DNA of 64,000 nucleotides, from assembly GCF_003999975.1 (NCBI RefSeq), contig NZ_RJAC01000015.1:1-64000 (forward strand), given 5' to 3'. Positions 56,359 through 64,000 of the stretch are shown in pieces; within the stretch, counting starts at the first letter, position 1, and the number at the start of each line of letters is the position of its first letter. Made by a program: the position numbers and the translations under genes. The stretch is from Actinoplanes solisilvae. GTDB taxonomy: Bacteria > Actinomycetota > Actinomycetes > Mycobacteriales > Micromonosporaceae. Under the pieces are notes generated by a model, which was not told where the DNA came from, searched no databases, and saw only the letters and a program-made list of their open reading frames with translations.

Positions 56359-57183
56359 TCAGCCTTTGAGGCCGGTGTGGGCCAGGCCTTCGATGAACTG
56401 GCGTTGGGCGAGGACGAAGACGATCAGGACGGGGATGGCGGTCATCGAGGCCGCCGACAGCTGTACGTTCCACAGCGCGCCCTGGTAGGCGTCGGTGAAC
56501 TGGGTCAGGGCCTGGGGCAGGGTGTATCTCGTCTGGGTCGAGATGTAGACGACCGGCTCCAGGTAGAGGTTCCAGCTGTGCAGGAACGTGAAGATGGCTA
56601 CGGCGCCGAGGGCGGGGCGGGCCAGCGGCAGCGCGATCCTGCGGAAGATGGCGGGGCGGCCCAGACCGTCCATCCTGGCGGCCTCCTCGAGTTCGCCGGG
56701 CAGGGTGATGAAGAACTGGCGCATGATGAACGTGGCCAGGACGCTGGATGGTCCCAGCATCGGCACCAGGATCAGCGGCCAGTGGGTGTCGACCAGGCCC
56801 AGGGTGTTGAAGACGCGGAACAGCGGGACGATCGTCACCTCGCTCGGGATCAGCAAACCCGTCAGGACCAGCAGGAACAGGGCGTTCTGGCCGCGGAAGC
56901 GGATGCGGGCGAAGGCGTAGCCGGCCATTGAGGCGACGACCAGGGTGCCGAGGGTGACGACCACCGCGATGTAGGCGCTGTTGAAGTACTGCTGGGCGAA
57001 CGGCTGCATCTCGAAGACCTGGCGCCAGGGCTCGACGCTCCAGGAGGACGGCCACAGCGACGGGGAGAAGATCTCGGCGTTCGGCTTGAACGAGCTGGTG
57101 ATCATCCACCAGGTCGGGAAGACAAACGGCACGCAGAGGACGAGCAGGGCCCCGTACAGGAAGAGCTTGACCTTAATGCTCAT
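56359..57183 (-). CDS. Carbohydrate ABC transporter permease (MalG-like)
   Basis: 274 residues, six transmembrane helices. The cytoplasmic EAA loop is EAARMDGLGRPAIFRRIALP, which contacts the ATPase. It pairs with the MalF-like permease encoded immediately upstream (11-bp overlap). No ATP-binding gene is in the operon; in actinobacteria a shared MsiK-type ATPase usually serves such importers. It is the last gene of the LacI-led operon. Confidence 0.95.
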   Translation of the reverse strand: MSIKVKLFLYGALLVLCVPFVFPTWWMITSSFKPNAEIFSPSLWPSSWSVEPWRQVFEMQPFAQQYFNSAYIAVVVTLGTLVVASMAGYAFARIRFRGQNALFLLVLTGLLIPSEVTIVPLFRVFNTLGLVDTHWPLILVPMLGPSSVLATFIMRQFFITLPGELEEAARMDGLGRPAIFRRIALPLARPALGAVAIFTFLHSWNLYLEPVVYISTQTRYTLPQALTQFTDAYQGALWNVQLSAASMTAIPVLIVFVLAQRQFIEGLAHTGLKG

Positions 57184-58084
57184 GGAAGACCCACCTCTTG
57201 CGCATTTGCCACTGCAGGACGGTCAGGGCCAGCACGATCAGGAAGAGCAGCACCGACAGGGTGGCGCCGTAGCCGAACGCGTGGAACTGGAACGCCTGCT
57301 GGTACAGGTAGTAGACGAGGACGGTGGTGGAGGTGCCGGGGCCGCCCTGGGTGAGGACGCTGATCTGGGCGAAGACCTGCAGCGAGCCGACCACCGTGAT
57401 GATCGACGTGAGCAGGATGGTGGGGCTGATCAGCGGCAGCGTGATGCGGCGGAAGATGGTCCACGGGCCGGCGCCGTCGGTGCGGGCGGCCTCGTAGAGC
57501 TCCTGCGGTACGCCTTGGAGGGCGGCCAGGAAGAGCACCATGTTGAGGCCGACGTTCTTGAAGACCTGCACGACGACCACCGAGACGAGGGCGGTGCTGC
57601 CCGAGCGCAGCCAGTTCGGGCCGAAGCTGAGGATCCCGTTGTCGCGCAGCAGGAAGCCCCACACGATCGTCCAGGCCAGCAGTGACACCACGACCGGTGA
57701 GAAGAACAGCACGCGGAAGAACGTGGTGCCGCGCAGCTTCTGGTTGAGCAGGACGGCGAGCAGCAGGGCCAGCGCCAGGTTGAACACGACCAGGCCGACG
57801 GAGAAGAACGCGGTCGCCCGCAGCACCGACGGCATGTTCGGGTCGTCGAGCAGGCGCTGGTAGTTGTCGGCGCCGACGAAGTCGAACGTGTCGGCCAGGA
57901 CGTTCCACTCGTGCAGGCTGTACCAGACGACCAGCACGAGCGGCAGGAAGACGAAGGCGGCCGCGCCGAGCAGGGCCGGGGTGATGAAGACGTACGCGGT
58001 GAGCTGGTCACGCCGGCGCAGGGTCCAGAACGAGCGGGCGGAACGAGCGGCCTCCGGGGCCGCCCGTTCCATCACGGCGGTCAT
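57173..58084 (-). CDS. Carbohydrate ABC transporter permease (MalF-like)
   Basis: 303 residues with six transmembrane helices, beginning YVFITPALLGAAAFVFLPLV. The EAA loop is YEAARTDGAGPWTIFRRITL, with PLISPTILL following. Together with the MalG-like protein it forms the pore of a sugar importer. The ATG overlaps the TGA of the binding-protein gene (ATGA) and its 3' end overlaps the next permease by 11 bp, so the three genes are tightly coupled. Confidence 0.95.
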   Translation of the reverse strand: MTAVMERAAPEAARSARSFWTLRRRDQLTAYVFITPALLGAAAFVFLPLVLVVWYSLHEWNVLADTFDFVGADNYQRLLDDPNMPSVLRATAFFSVGLVVFNLALALLLAVLLNQKLRGTTFFRVLFFSPVVVSLLAWTIVWGFLLRDNGILSFGPNWLRSGSTALVSVVVVQVFKNVGLNMVLFLAALQGVPQELYEAARTDGAGPWTIFRRITLPLISPTILLTSIITVVGSLQVFAQISVLTQGGPGTSTTVLVYYLYQQAFQFHAFGYGATLSVLLFLIVLALTVLQWQMRKRWVFHEH

Positions 58085-59322
58085 TTCGCGAGCAGCGGGC
58101 TGATGGACGTGCACACGCCCTTCAGCACGGTCGCGACATCGGCGCCCGGCTTCCACAGGGGGTCGAGAGCGGAGCGTACGGCCTGGTTGATCTCGGCGCT
58201 GCCGGTGTGCGACGGCTTGACCACGCCGTTCTCGATCCCGTCGATCACGACGTCCTGCAGCTGGGCGGGCTTGAGCAGCGGGTTCGCCTTGGCCAGCGTC
58301 GCGGCGTTCAGCTGGGACCGGCGGGGCGGCGGGAAGAACTGGGCCAGCTTCTCCGAGTTGGCGGGGCTGGTGAAGAACTTGACGAAGTCCTGCGCCGCCG
58401 CGGCGTGCTTGCCCTTCTTGAGCACGCCGAGACCGCCCTGGCCGATGACGGAGTAGTCCCCGGCCGGCCCGGCCGGCAGCGGAACGAGGGCCCAGCCGAA
58501 ACCGCCCTCCTTGAGCAGGGACGCGCGCGAGATCTGGGCGATCGTCATCGCCGACTCGCCGGCGAAGAAGTCGGCCGACACCCCGGGTGCGGGCAGCGCC
58601 TTCTTCGTGAAGGTCGCCTGGTGCAGGAAGGTCATCGCGTCGACCATCGGCTGCTGGTCGAAGCCGCAGGTCTTGCCGTCGGCCGTCCATGCCTCGGCGC
58701 TCCAGCCGCGGAAGACGGTGGCGAGGTTGGTCCACTCCTTGTAGTCGAAGTCGCGCACCACGAGGCCCTGCTTGCCGGTCTTGGCCGCGGTGGCCGACGC
58801 GACCGCGACGGCGTTGTCCCACGTCCATTCGGCGCCCGTGGGGAGCGTCTGCCCGGCCTTCTTCAGCAGGTCGGTGTTGACGAAGACACCGAAAGGCGAG
58901 GTCGAGAACGGGTACGCCATGAGCTTGCCGTCCTGCTTCCACAGGGCGGTCGCCGTGGTGGCCAGGTCAGCCGTGTTCTCGATGGTGTCGTCGAGTGGTG
59001 TGAGCGCGCCGGAGGTCACGAAATCGGGGGCGGCGCCCTCGAGGATCCACGCCATGTCGGGCGCTTTCCCGCCGGCGATCTGCGTGGTGACCGTGGTCGT
59101 GTAGTTCTCCAGCGGCAACGCCTCGAAGCTGACCGTGACGTCGGGGTGGGTCTGCTTGTAGCCGGCGGCGATCGAGTTGAACAGTTCCACGTGGGCCGGG
59201 TTGGCCGACCACGTGGTCATCCGCAGGGTGATCGGGCCGTCGGCCTCGGCCTCTCCCCCGCCGCACGCGGTGAGGGCGCCGAGCAGGGTGAGGGTGGCGG
59301 CTATGGATGCGGTCTTTCTCAT
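58081..59322 (-). CDS. Carbohydrate ABC transporter substrate-binding lipoprotein
   Basis: 413 residues of the family 1 (MalE-like) binding proteins. The signal peptide ends in the lipobox LLGALTAC, so the mature protein is anchored by a lipidated Cys at about residue 20. Family motifs are LRMTTWSANPAHVELFNSIA, DMAWILEGAAPDFVTSGALT, LMAYPFSTSPFGVFVNTDLL and AGPAGDYSVIGQGGLGVLKK. It captures an unidentified sugar outside the membrane. It is encoded 15 bp after the FAD oxidoreductase gene and overlaps the MalF-like gene. Confidence 0.95.
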   Translation of the reverse strand: MRKTASIAATLTLLGALTACGGGEAEADGPITLRMTTWSANPAHVELFNSIAAGYKQTHPDVTVSFEALPLENYTTTVTTQIAGGKAPDMAWILEGAAPDFVTSGALTPLDDTIENTADLATTATALWKQDGKLMAYPFSTSPFGVFVNTDLLKKAGQTLPTGAEWTWDNAVAVASATAAKTGKQGLVVRDFDYKEWTNLATVFRGWSAEAWTADGKTCGFDQQPMVDAMTFLHQATFTKKALPAPGVSADFFAGESAMTIAQISRASLLKEGGFGWALVPLPAGPAGDYSVIGQGGLGVLKKGKHAAAAQDFVKFFTSPANSEKLAQFFPPPRRSQLNAATLAKANPLLKPAQLQDVVIDGIENGVVKPSHTGSAEINQAVRSALDPLWKPGADVATVLKGVCTSISPLLAK

Positions 59323-59337
59323 GTCGGGGGTCCTCTC

Positions 59338-60936
59338 TCAGTAACCGCTGATGTCGGGCCAGCGCAGCTCGACGCCGTCGGCGCTCAGGTGGCTCTGGAA
59401 CTCGCTGAGGAGCGTGGGGGTGTTGCGCACGGCCCGGGGCGTGACCGAGCGGTCGAGGCAGAACGCGGCGAGGGCGCCGGCCACCTCCCCGGCGTTCCAC
59501 TCGACCGGGTGCAGCCGGTAGGAGCCGTTGGTGATGTGGGTGGTGCCGATGTTCTTGCCGGCCGGCAGCAGGTTCTCGACGCGCCGCGGGATCAACGCTC
59601 CGAGGGGGATCTCGAAGGGGCACGAGGCGACGTCGATGTAGTTGTCGCCGCCGGTCGACGGGTGCAGGTCGATGCGGTACATGCCGACCCCGATCGAGTC
59701 GTCGTAGGGGACAGCGCCCTTGTCGCCGCGTACCAGCAGCGACAGATCCTGCTCGACGACCGTGTATTCGGCCCGGATGCGACGGCTCTCCCGGACGTAC
59801 GGGGCCATCGCGAGGCCGTCGGCGCTGCCGGTGACGTCGCCGCGCAGTCGCAGCCCCGGCCAGCCGGTGCCACCGTCCGGGCGCGGTGCCTCGGTCTGCA
59901 GCCAATAGAGCACCGAGTACGACAGTTCGCGCGCGGCGCGCTCGACCGCGGCCGGGTCGGGCACGTCGACGTACGGCTCCTCGAAGTAGTCGATCATCGG
60001 CCAGTTCACCAGGCAGATGTCGCTCGGGTAGAAGCCGTCGGCGAAGTTGCGGCGGGCCGCGATGCGCCGGAACGTCCACAGGTTGCCGTCGCCGGGGTTG
60101 ACGCGCTGGTCGGCGTCGACGAGCCACGGGTCGTCGTCCGGGTTGGGCGTGAACGAGCGGGTGGAGATCTCCAGCGTCCGGGGGTTCGGGGTCTGCCACG
60201 ACAGCATCGGCGCGCCCCAGAACGCGGGCTGGTAGGAGCGCCAGAAGCCGTACGCCGAAGGCCGGTCGATGGTGTGGTCGCCGTCGATGTGGTCGATCGC
60301 GAAGCACACCGACAGGGCCTGCATGTTCGCCGGGTCGCCGACCTCGGGGGCGCTCGGCTCGCCGGTCTCCGCGCTCGACTCGGCCCCGGTCACATGTTCC
60401 GTGCCGGTCATCGGCAGCAGCTCGCCGGTCTCGGTGGCGTCCAGGACGTAGGGCGCGGTGAGCACGACGTCGTCGCCGAGGTGTCGGACGGTGACCGAGG
60501 TGACCCGGTCACCGTCGGTCTCGGCGCCGACCGGCACGGCCGGCTGCAGCACGGTCAGCCGGCCCGACCCGCGGTAGGGGGCCAGCATCGACTCGATCAC
60601 GGCGACGGCGACGCGGGGCTCGTGGCAGAGCCGGCTGACGTGCCCGGCGCCCGGGTTGAGGTCGCGGGTGCGGCGGGCCCGGTCGGTCAGCGGGAAGTTC
60701 GACCGGTAGTAGTCACGGATGCCGTCGCGCAACGCGCGGTAGCTGGCCGTAACGCCGAACCGTTCGACCCAGCTGTGCTCGTCGGGCGGGACGGCCTGGC
60801 TGGTCAGCTGACCGCCCAGCCAGGCGTACTCCTCGGTCAGCATCACTGTCCTGCCTGCTCGCAGCGCCGCGAGGGCGGCCGCCACCCCGCCCAGGCCGCC
60901 GCCGACCACCACGACATCGGCGTGCAGCTCACGCAT
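59338..60936 (-). CDS. FAD-dependent oxidoreductase (PF12831-type)
   Basis: 532 residues. The dinucleotide-binding N-terminus is ADVVVVGGGLGGVAAALAAL and the second FAD contact is EEYAWLGGQLTSQAVPPDE. Further motifs are PYVLDATETGELLPMTGTEH, DICLVNWPMIDYF and LPAGKNIGTTHITNGSYRLH, the last near the flavin. This family often accompanies polysaccharide-utilisation genes, where it probably oxidises or dehydrates a sugar or sugar acid; the reaction is mostly uncharacterised. The gene overlaps the lacI stop by 8 bp and precedes the binding-protein gene by 15 bp. Confidence 0.9.
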   Translation of the reverse strand: MRELHADVVVVGGGLGGVAAALAALRAGRTVMLTEEYAWLGGQLTSQAVPPDEHSWVERFGVTASYRALRDGIRDYYRSNFPLTDRARRTRDLNPGAGHVSRLCHEPRVAVAVIESMLAPYRGSGRLTVLQPAVPVGAETDGDRVTSVTVRHLGDDVVLTAPYVLDATETGELLPMTGTEHVTGAESSAETGEPSAPEVGDPANMQALSVCFAIDHIDGDHTIDRPSAYGFWRSYQPAFWGAPMLSWQTPNPRTLEISTRSFTPNPDDDPWLVDADQRVNPGDGNLWTFRRIAARRNFADGFYPSDICLVNWPMIDYFEEPYVDVPDPAAVERAARELSYSVLYWLQTEAPRPDGGTGWPGLRLRGDVTGSADGLAMAPYVRESRRIRAEYTVVEQDLSLLVRGDKGAVPYDDSIGVGMYRIDLHPSTGGDNYIDVASCPFEIPLGALIPRRVENLLPAGKNIGTTHITNGSYRLHPVEWNAGEVAGALAAFCLDRSVTPRAVRNTPTLLSEFQSHLSADGVELRWPDISGY

Positions 60937-61960
60937 GCGGCACCGCCAGCGTCGCCCCGGCCACCGGCTCGCACGGCAGCAGCCGCTGCAGGTCGCCGCC
61001 GCTGCCGTCGAGGATCGCCGAGAGCACCTCGACCGCCTGCCAGCCCATCTCCCGGCGCGGGATCCGATAGCCGGTGAAGTCGAGGTCGGTACTCGCGGGC
61101 CGGGTCGGGTCACCCAGGGCCACGAAAGACAGATCATCCGGTACGCGCAGACCCCGCCGGGCGGCCTCATCGGCCACCACCGCACCGTCCGCGAACTCTT
61201 CCACGAAAATTGCCGTACACCCCTGTTCTTGAATCTCGTCGAGAACCACGCCGGCCCGCCTGTCGGCGAAGCGCACGTGGATCCCGCTGATGCCGGTCTC
61301 GGCGACCGCCGTCGTGAAGCCGTGCAGGCGGTCGGCGTGCGACTCGGCGCCACCGCCCTCCCCCACGTACGCGATGCGGCGGTGACCCAATTCGGCGGCC
61401 CTGCGCACCTGGGCGGCGGTCGCCGCCGGATAGTCGGCGCCGACGTAGGGCACCGCCCCGCCGGCGTCGTCGCGGCGGCCGACGCTGACGAACGGCGATC
61501 CTTCGGCGAGCAGCCGTGCGAGCTCCCGCGGATCGAGCCAGCGGCCGAGCAGGATGCAGCCGTCGGCCAGGCGCAGCCGGTTGTCCTGGTGGAAGATGCG
61601 GCGGCGGCCGTCGACGACCGGTGCGCTGGTGAACAGCAGCAGGTCACAGCCGATGCTCTCGGCGCACTCCTCGATCCCGACCAGGAACGGGTGGTAGAAG
61701 TCGCCCTGCCCGGCCGGGAACACCGGCTCGTAGGTGAAGACGCCGAGGAACCGGTTGCGTTGCGCGGCCAGGCGACGGGCGATCGGGTCGGCCACGTAGC
61801 CGGTGCGACGGATCGCCTGCAGCACGCGTTCCCGGGTCTCGGGTGCGATGCGGACGGCGGCGTCGTCGCGCTCGTTGAGCACGATCGAGACGGTCGTCTG
61901 GCTGACGCCGGTCATCCGGGCGATGTCCTGCTGCGTCACCCGCCTGTTGCTGGACGGCAC
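60929..61960 (-). CDS. LacI-family transcriptional regulator
   Basis: 343 residues. The helix-turn-helix and hinge are VTQQDIARMTGVSQTTVSIV and LNERDDAAVRIAPETRERVL; the periplasmic-binding-like sensor domain follows (VFPAGQGDFYHPFLVGIEEC to LATGATL-like end LAVPHA). It heads the sugar operon, so it probably represses its own operon and the divergent glycosidase gene until the sugar binds. I chose the GTG at 61960 because GAGGGG lies 9 nt upstream; a longer frame to 62002 exists but would place its start on the operator. Confidence 0.93.
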   Translation of the reverse strand: MPSSNRRVTQQDIARMTGVSQTTVSIVLNERDDAAVRIAPETRERVLQAIRRTGYVADPIARRLAAQRNRFLGVFTYEPVFPAGQGDFYHPFLVGIEECAESIGCDLLLFTSAPVVDGRRRIFHQDNRLRLADGCILLGRWLDPRELARLLAEGSPFVSVGRRDDAGGAVPYVGADYPAATAAQVRRAAELGHRRIAYVGEGGGAESHADRLHGFTTAVAETGISGIHVRFADRRAGVVLDEIQEQGCTAIFVEEFADGAVVADEAARRGLRVPDDLSFVALGDPTRPASTDLDFTGYRIPRREMGWQAVEVLSAILDGSGGDLQRLLPCEPVAGATLAVPHA

Positions 61961-61985
61961 GTCGTAAGTCCCCTCTGTTACGCCG

Positions 61986-62070
61986 CTAATACGCATTAAC
62001 AAACGTGAACCGATCGTGGGGCACCCTCGGCGCGGGCGTCAAGCAAAGTGCCTGTACTAATAGGTATTAG
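61986..62070. promoter_or_regulatory. Two LacI-type operators in the divergent promoter
   Basis: O1 is CTAATACGCATTAA (61986-61999) and O2 is CTAATA-GG-TATTAG (62057-62070), a perfect palindrome. The centres are about 71 bp apart, close to seven helical turns, which would allow repression of both directions, possibly by looping. Confidence 0.6.
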
Positions 62071-62093
62071 CACCTTGACCGCAGCGGTTAACC

Positions 62094-63071
62094 ATGACGA
62101 AACTTCGGCTCATGAATCGACGAACGTTGCTTGGTGCGGCTCTGGCCGGCGCGACGGCCGGGCTCGGTGCTCAGGGGGTCGCACGTGCGGCCGGACCTGG
62201 GGGAATGCCCACCTACACCTATCTGCGCGACGCGCTCACGCTGCCGCTGCGCTACAACCCGACCGGCGAGTTCATCTTCCCGTGCATCCGCGGCGTCTAC
62301 GACAAGATCAGCGGGGCGCGGGGGCGCTACTACCTCTACTACGCGCCTCATGAGAAGCCCGGCGGGATCTGCGTGGCCTGGGCCAACTCGCTGGCCGGGC
62401 CGTTCACCGAGGGGCCGGCCAACCCGGTGATCGACAATGTCCTGCCGGGCGGCGGCACCGTGTCGCACGTGTCGTCGCCGCACGTCACCTGGGACTACAC
62501 AACCAGGCAGTTCTTCCTCTACTACCACGGGGAGAACACCACGACCCGGGTGGCGCGATCGAAGGACGGGCTGACCTTCACCGACGAAACGCCGATCCTG
62601 AGCACACGGCTCGTGCCGGGGCTGACCGAGACGTCGTACGCCCGGGTCTTCGAGCATGCTCTGCCGGGACGGGGCAATCGATTCACGATGGTCTACATGG
62701 GAGTGCTGGCGGGCCGACGGCGCATCTATCACGGCTGGTCGCCCAACGGGTGGGACCAGTGGCAGTTCAGCCAGACCCCGCTGGTCAACCCCGAGCCGGA
62801 CGGACTGACCGACATCTCGGGGCCCTCACTGGTGTCGCGCGACGGGACGACGTACGTGGCCTATCACGGCAACGACGGGAAGATGCGGATCACCGAGGTG
62901 GGCAACGGGTTCGACCGGGAGAACCACCTGGGGGTCTTCCACTCCCCCGTGGCGAGCGACAACGGGCGGACAGCGGCGCCCTCGTTCGGCACCGACGGCG
63001 GGGTGCCGTACATGTTCTACGAGGCCGGGCCGCGGCTGAACGCGCGGATCTGCGTCGCCCGAGGCGCCTGA
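62094..63071 (+). CDS. Tat-exported five-bladed-propeller glycoside hydrolase-like protein
   Basis: 325 residues. The twin-arginine signal is NRRTLLGAALAGATAGLGAQ ending near VARAA. The mature part has propeller-like repeats (GRYYLYYAPHEKPGGICVAW, HVTWDYTTRQFFLYYHGENT, PSLVSRDGTTYVAYHGNDGK, GVPYMFYEAGPR) typical of the GH43/GH32/GH117-like fold. It is divergent from the LacI-led sugar operon with shared operators, so it probably releases from an extracellular polymer the sugar that the operon imports. The translation start may be the ATG at 62112 directly before the twin arginines. Confidence 0.8.
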   Translation: MTKLRLMNRRTLLGAALAGATAGLGAQGVARAAGPGGMPTYTYLRDALTLPLRYNPTGEFIFPCIRGVYDKISGARGRYYLYYAPHEKPGGICVAWANSLAGPFTEGPANPVIDNVLPGGGTVSHVSSPHVTWDYTTRQFFLYYHGENTTTRVARSKDGLTFTDETPILSTRLVPGLTETSYARVFEHALPGRGNRFTMVYMGVLAGRRRIYHGWSPNGWDQWQFSQTPLVNPEPDGLTDISGPSLVSRDGTTYVAYHGNDGKMRITEVGNGFDRENHLGVFHSPVASDNGRTAAPSFGTDGGVPYMFYEAGPRLNARICVARGA

Positions 63072-63090
63072 CCTCGTTGCCCGCCGGCGT

Positions 63091-63096
63091 TACGGT
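63091..63096 (+). promoter_or_regulatory. -10 box of the small membrane protein gene
   Basis: TACGGT is 6 nt before the ATG at 63103, again the leaderless spacing. Confidence 0.4.
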
Positions 63097-63102
63097 CGAG
63101 GT

Positions 63103-63564
63103 ATGGCTCCCTATGTGCGTGCCGTCGCTGTTGCCGCCCTGAACGCGACGCTCAGCGGCGTGTGGATCGCAGCCGGCGAGTTGACTCCGGCCCGGCGACG
63201 GCTCGTACGCGCCGGCGCGCTCGCGGTGTCGGGGGTGGTCGTTCTCGATGCCTACCGGCGAGCGGAGCAGACCCGCCCAGCGACGGTGGTGGGCGTCGGT
63301 GAGAATCCCCGGTTGGTGTCCGAGGGCATCCCGAGGCCGCCACTCGACAAGCGCCAGGCAGCCAAGGCCGCGGGCCTGGCGGGTTTCGCGCTTGCGGTGA
63401 CCGTCGGCCGCAGCCGGCTTCGGAAACGGTGGCTGGCCCAGCTCACCCGCGACGGCCATCCGCACCCGACCCGGGTCCTCGCGATGCGGATGGCGGCGTT
63501 CGAGTTCGTGGTCCAGTTGCGCGGCCAGGTCGCCGGCGTGCGCCGGGACGCCCGCGCACGATGA
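63103..63564 (+). CDS. Conserved hypothetical membrane protein
   Basis: 153 residues. Hydrophobic segments (VRAVAVAALNATLSGVWIAA, LVRAGALAVSGVVVLDAY, AAGLAGFALAVTVGR) are joined by basic loops, giving two or three membrane helices and a charged C-terminal tail. No family or active site recognised. Its TGA overlaps the ATG of the following kinase gene (ATGA), so the two are translated together. Confidence 0.75.
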   Translation: MAPYVRAVAVAALNATLSGVWIAAGELTPARRRLVRAGALAVSGVVVLDAYRRAEQTRPATVVGVGENPRLVSEGIPRPPLDKRQAAKAAGLAGFALAVTVGRSRLRKRWLAQLTRDGHPHPTRVLAMRMAAFEFVVQLRGQVAGVRRDARAR

Positions 63565-64000
63565 GGACGCTGACCCGCAACGTCCTGGAGAACTGGGGTG
63601 AGCGCGGTGAGCGGTGGCTCGCGTCGCTGCCCTCGCTGGTCGAGGAGATCGCCGCCGCGTGGGGTCTGCGGGTTCTGACGACGTACCCGATGACGTTCCA
63701 CTGGGTCGCCGAGGTGGAACGGGCCGACGGGTCGACGGCGGTGCTCAAGCTCGGGGTGGCCGACGGGCATCTCGACGCCGAGGTGGAAGCCCTGCGGGTC
63801 TTCGACGGGCGGGGAGCCGTACGGCTGCTGGCTTCTGACCCGGAGCAAGGGGCCTTCCTCGTCGAGCGGGCCGACCCGGGAACGCCGTTGACGGTCACCG
63901 ATGAGGACGTCCTGGTGGATGTCGGTCGCCGTTTGCATCGCGCGGATCCCACCGCCGCACTTCCGCATTTGCGCAGCCTGCGCGGGGGTTTCGAGCGGTA
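63561..64000 (+). CDS. Aminoglycoside/hydroxyurea antibiotic resistance kinase (APH(6)-like), truncated by the window end
   Basis: The first 146 codons are visible and the gene runs off the right edge. The protein begins TLTRNVLENWGERGERWLAS LPSLVEEI in two parts; then come FHWVAEVERADGSTAVLKLG (kinase Lys), HLDAEVEALRVFDGRGAVRL and GAFLVERADPGTPL, a pattern of the APH(6)/hydroxyurea phosphotransferase family. These enzymes phosphorylate streptomycin-type aminoglycosides or hydroxyurea. Chromosomal copies in actinomycetes often have no proven drug substrate. The start overlaps the upstream stop in ATGA. Confidence 0.85.
   Translation, partial: MRTLTRNVLENWGERGERWLASLPSLVEEIAAAWGLRVLTTYPMTFHWVAEVERADGSTAVLKLGVADGHLDAEVEALRVFDGRGAVRLLASDPEQGAFLVERADPGTPLTVTDEDVLVDVGRRLHRADPTAALPHLRSLRGGFER

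Overview
The window is GC-rich, tightly packed actinobacterial chromosome. It carries a SARP regulator with BTAD, ATPase and TPR parts, an XRE-DUF5753 regulator, GlnE beside a GlnA2-type glutamine synthetase and panB, a DrrA/DrrB-type exporter, MptB/GT87 mannosyltransferases, a large secreted Rhs protein and an actinobacterial class A RNase P RNA. This combination suggests a filamentous soil actinomycete, most likely Micromonosporaceae (Actinoplanes-like). The family is an inference from gene content. No plasmid, phage, CRISPR, tRNA or rRNA signal was seen.

Layout. 0-10.5 kb: TPR remnant, GNAT, an EAL phosphodiesterase with a tiny DUF1059 partner, a TetR/reductase pair with a clear palindrome, a SARP regulator, an ABC-2 drug exporter and a secreted beta-propeller esterase. 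10.5-16.9 kb: a long palindromic element, two mannosyltransferases, a membrane protein with a 21-bp minisatellite, and an Lrp/amino-acid dehydrogenase pair. 17-19 kb: an XRE-DUF5753 regulator between two paralogous small proteins. 19-28 kb: glnE, an amidotransferase, an EamA exporter, a DUF350 protein, glnA2, panB and an RNB nuclease. 28-39 kb: a giant Lys/Ala-rich histone-H1-like protein, asd, a methyltransferase, an M15 peptidase, LysR/MFS and MarR genes, a diverged GAPDH homologue and a PLP dehydratase. 39-51 kb: a polymorphic-toxin (Rhs) locus. It has one full-length 2347-residue Rhs-HINT-toxin followed by a Clp-repeat gene, then a partly decayed second rhs that keeps an intact HINT-toxin tip and its putative immunity gene. 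51-56 kb: small metabolic genes, rnpB, and an XRE protein fused to MgtE-N-like repeats. 56-63 kb: a LacI-controlled carbohydrate operon (regulator, FAD oxidoreductase, binding protein, two permeases) divergent from a Tat-exported glycosidase-like protein. 63-64 kb: a membrane protein and a truncated aminoglycoside/hydroxyurea kinase.

Two regions look most promising for new biology. The first is the Rhs locus, with a displaced toxin/immunity cassette and a Clp-repeat protein in the immunity position. The second is the small protein / XRE / small protein triad near 17.3-18.8 kb. A window-wide pattern is also visible: about fifteen genes carry a TANNNT -10 box only 6-8 nt before the start codon, which suggests leaderless transcription.
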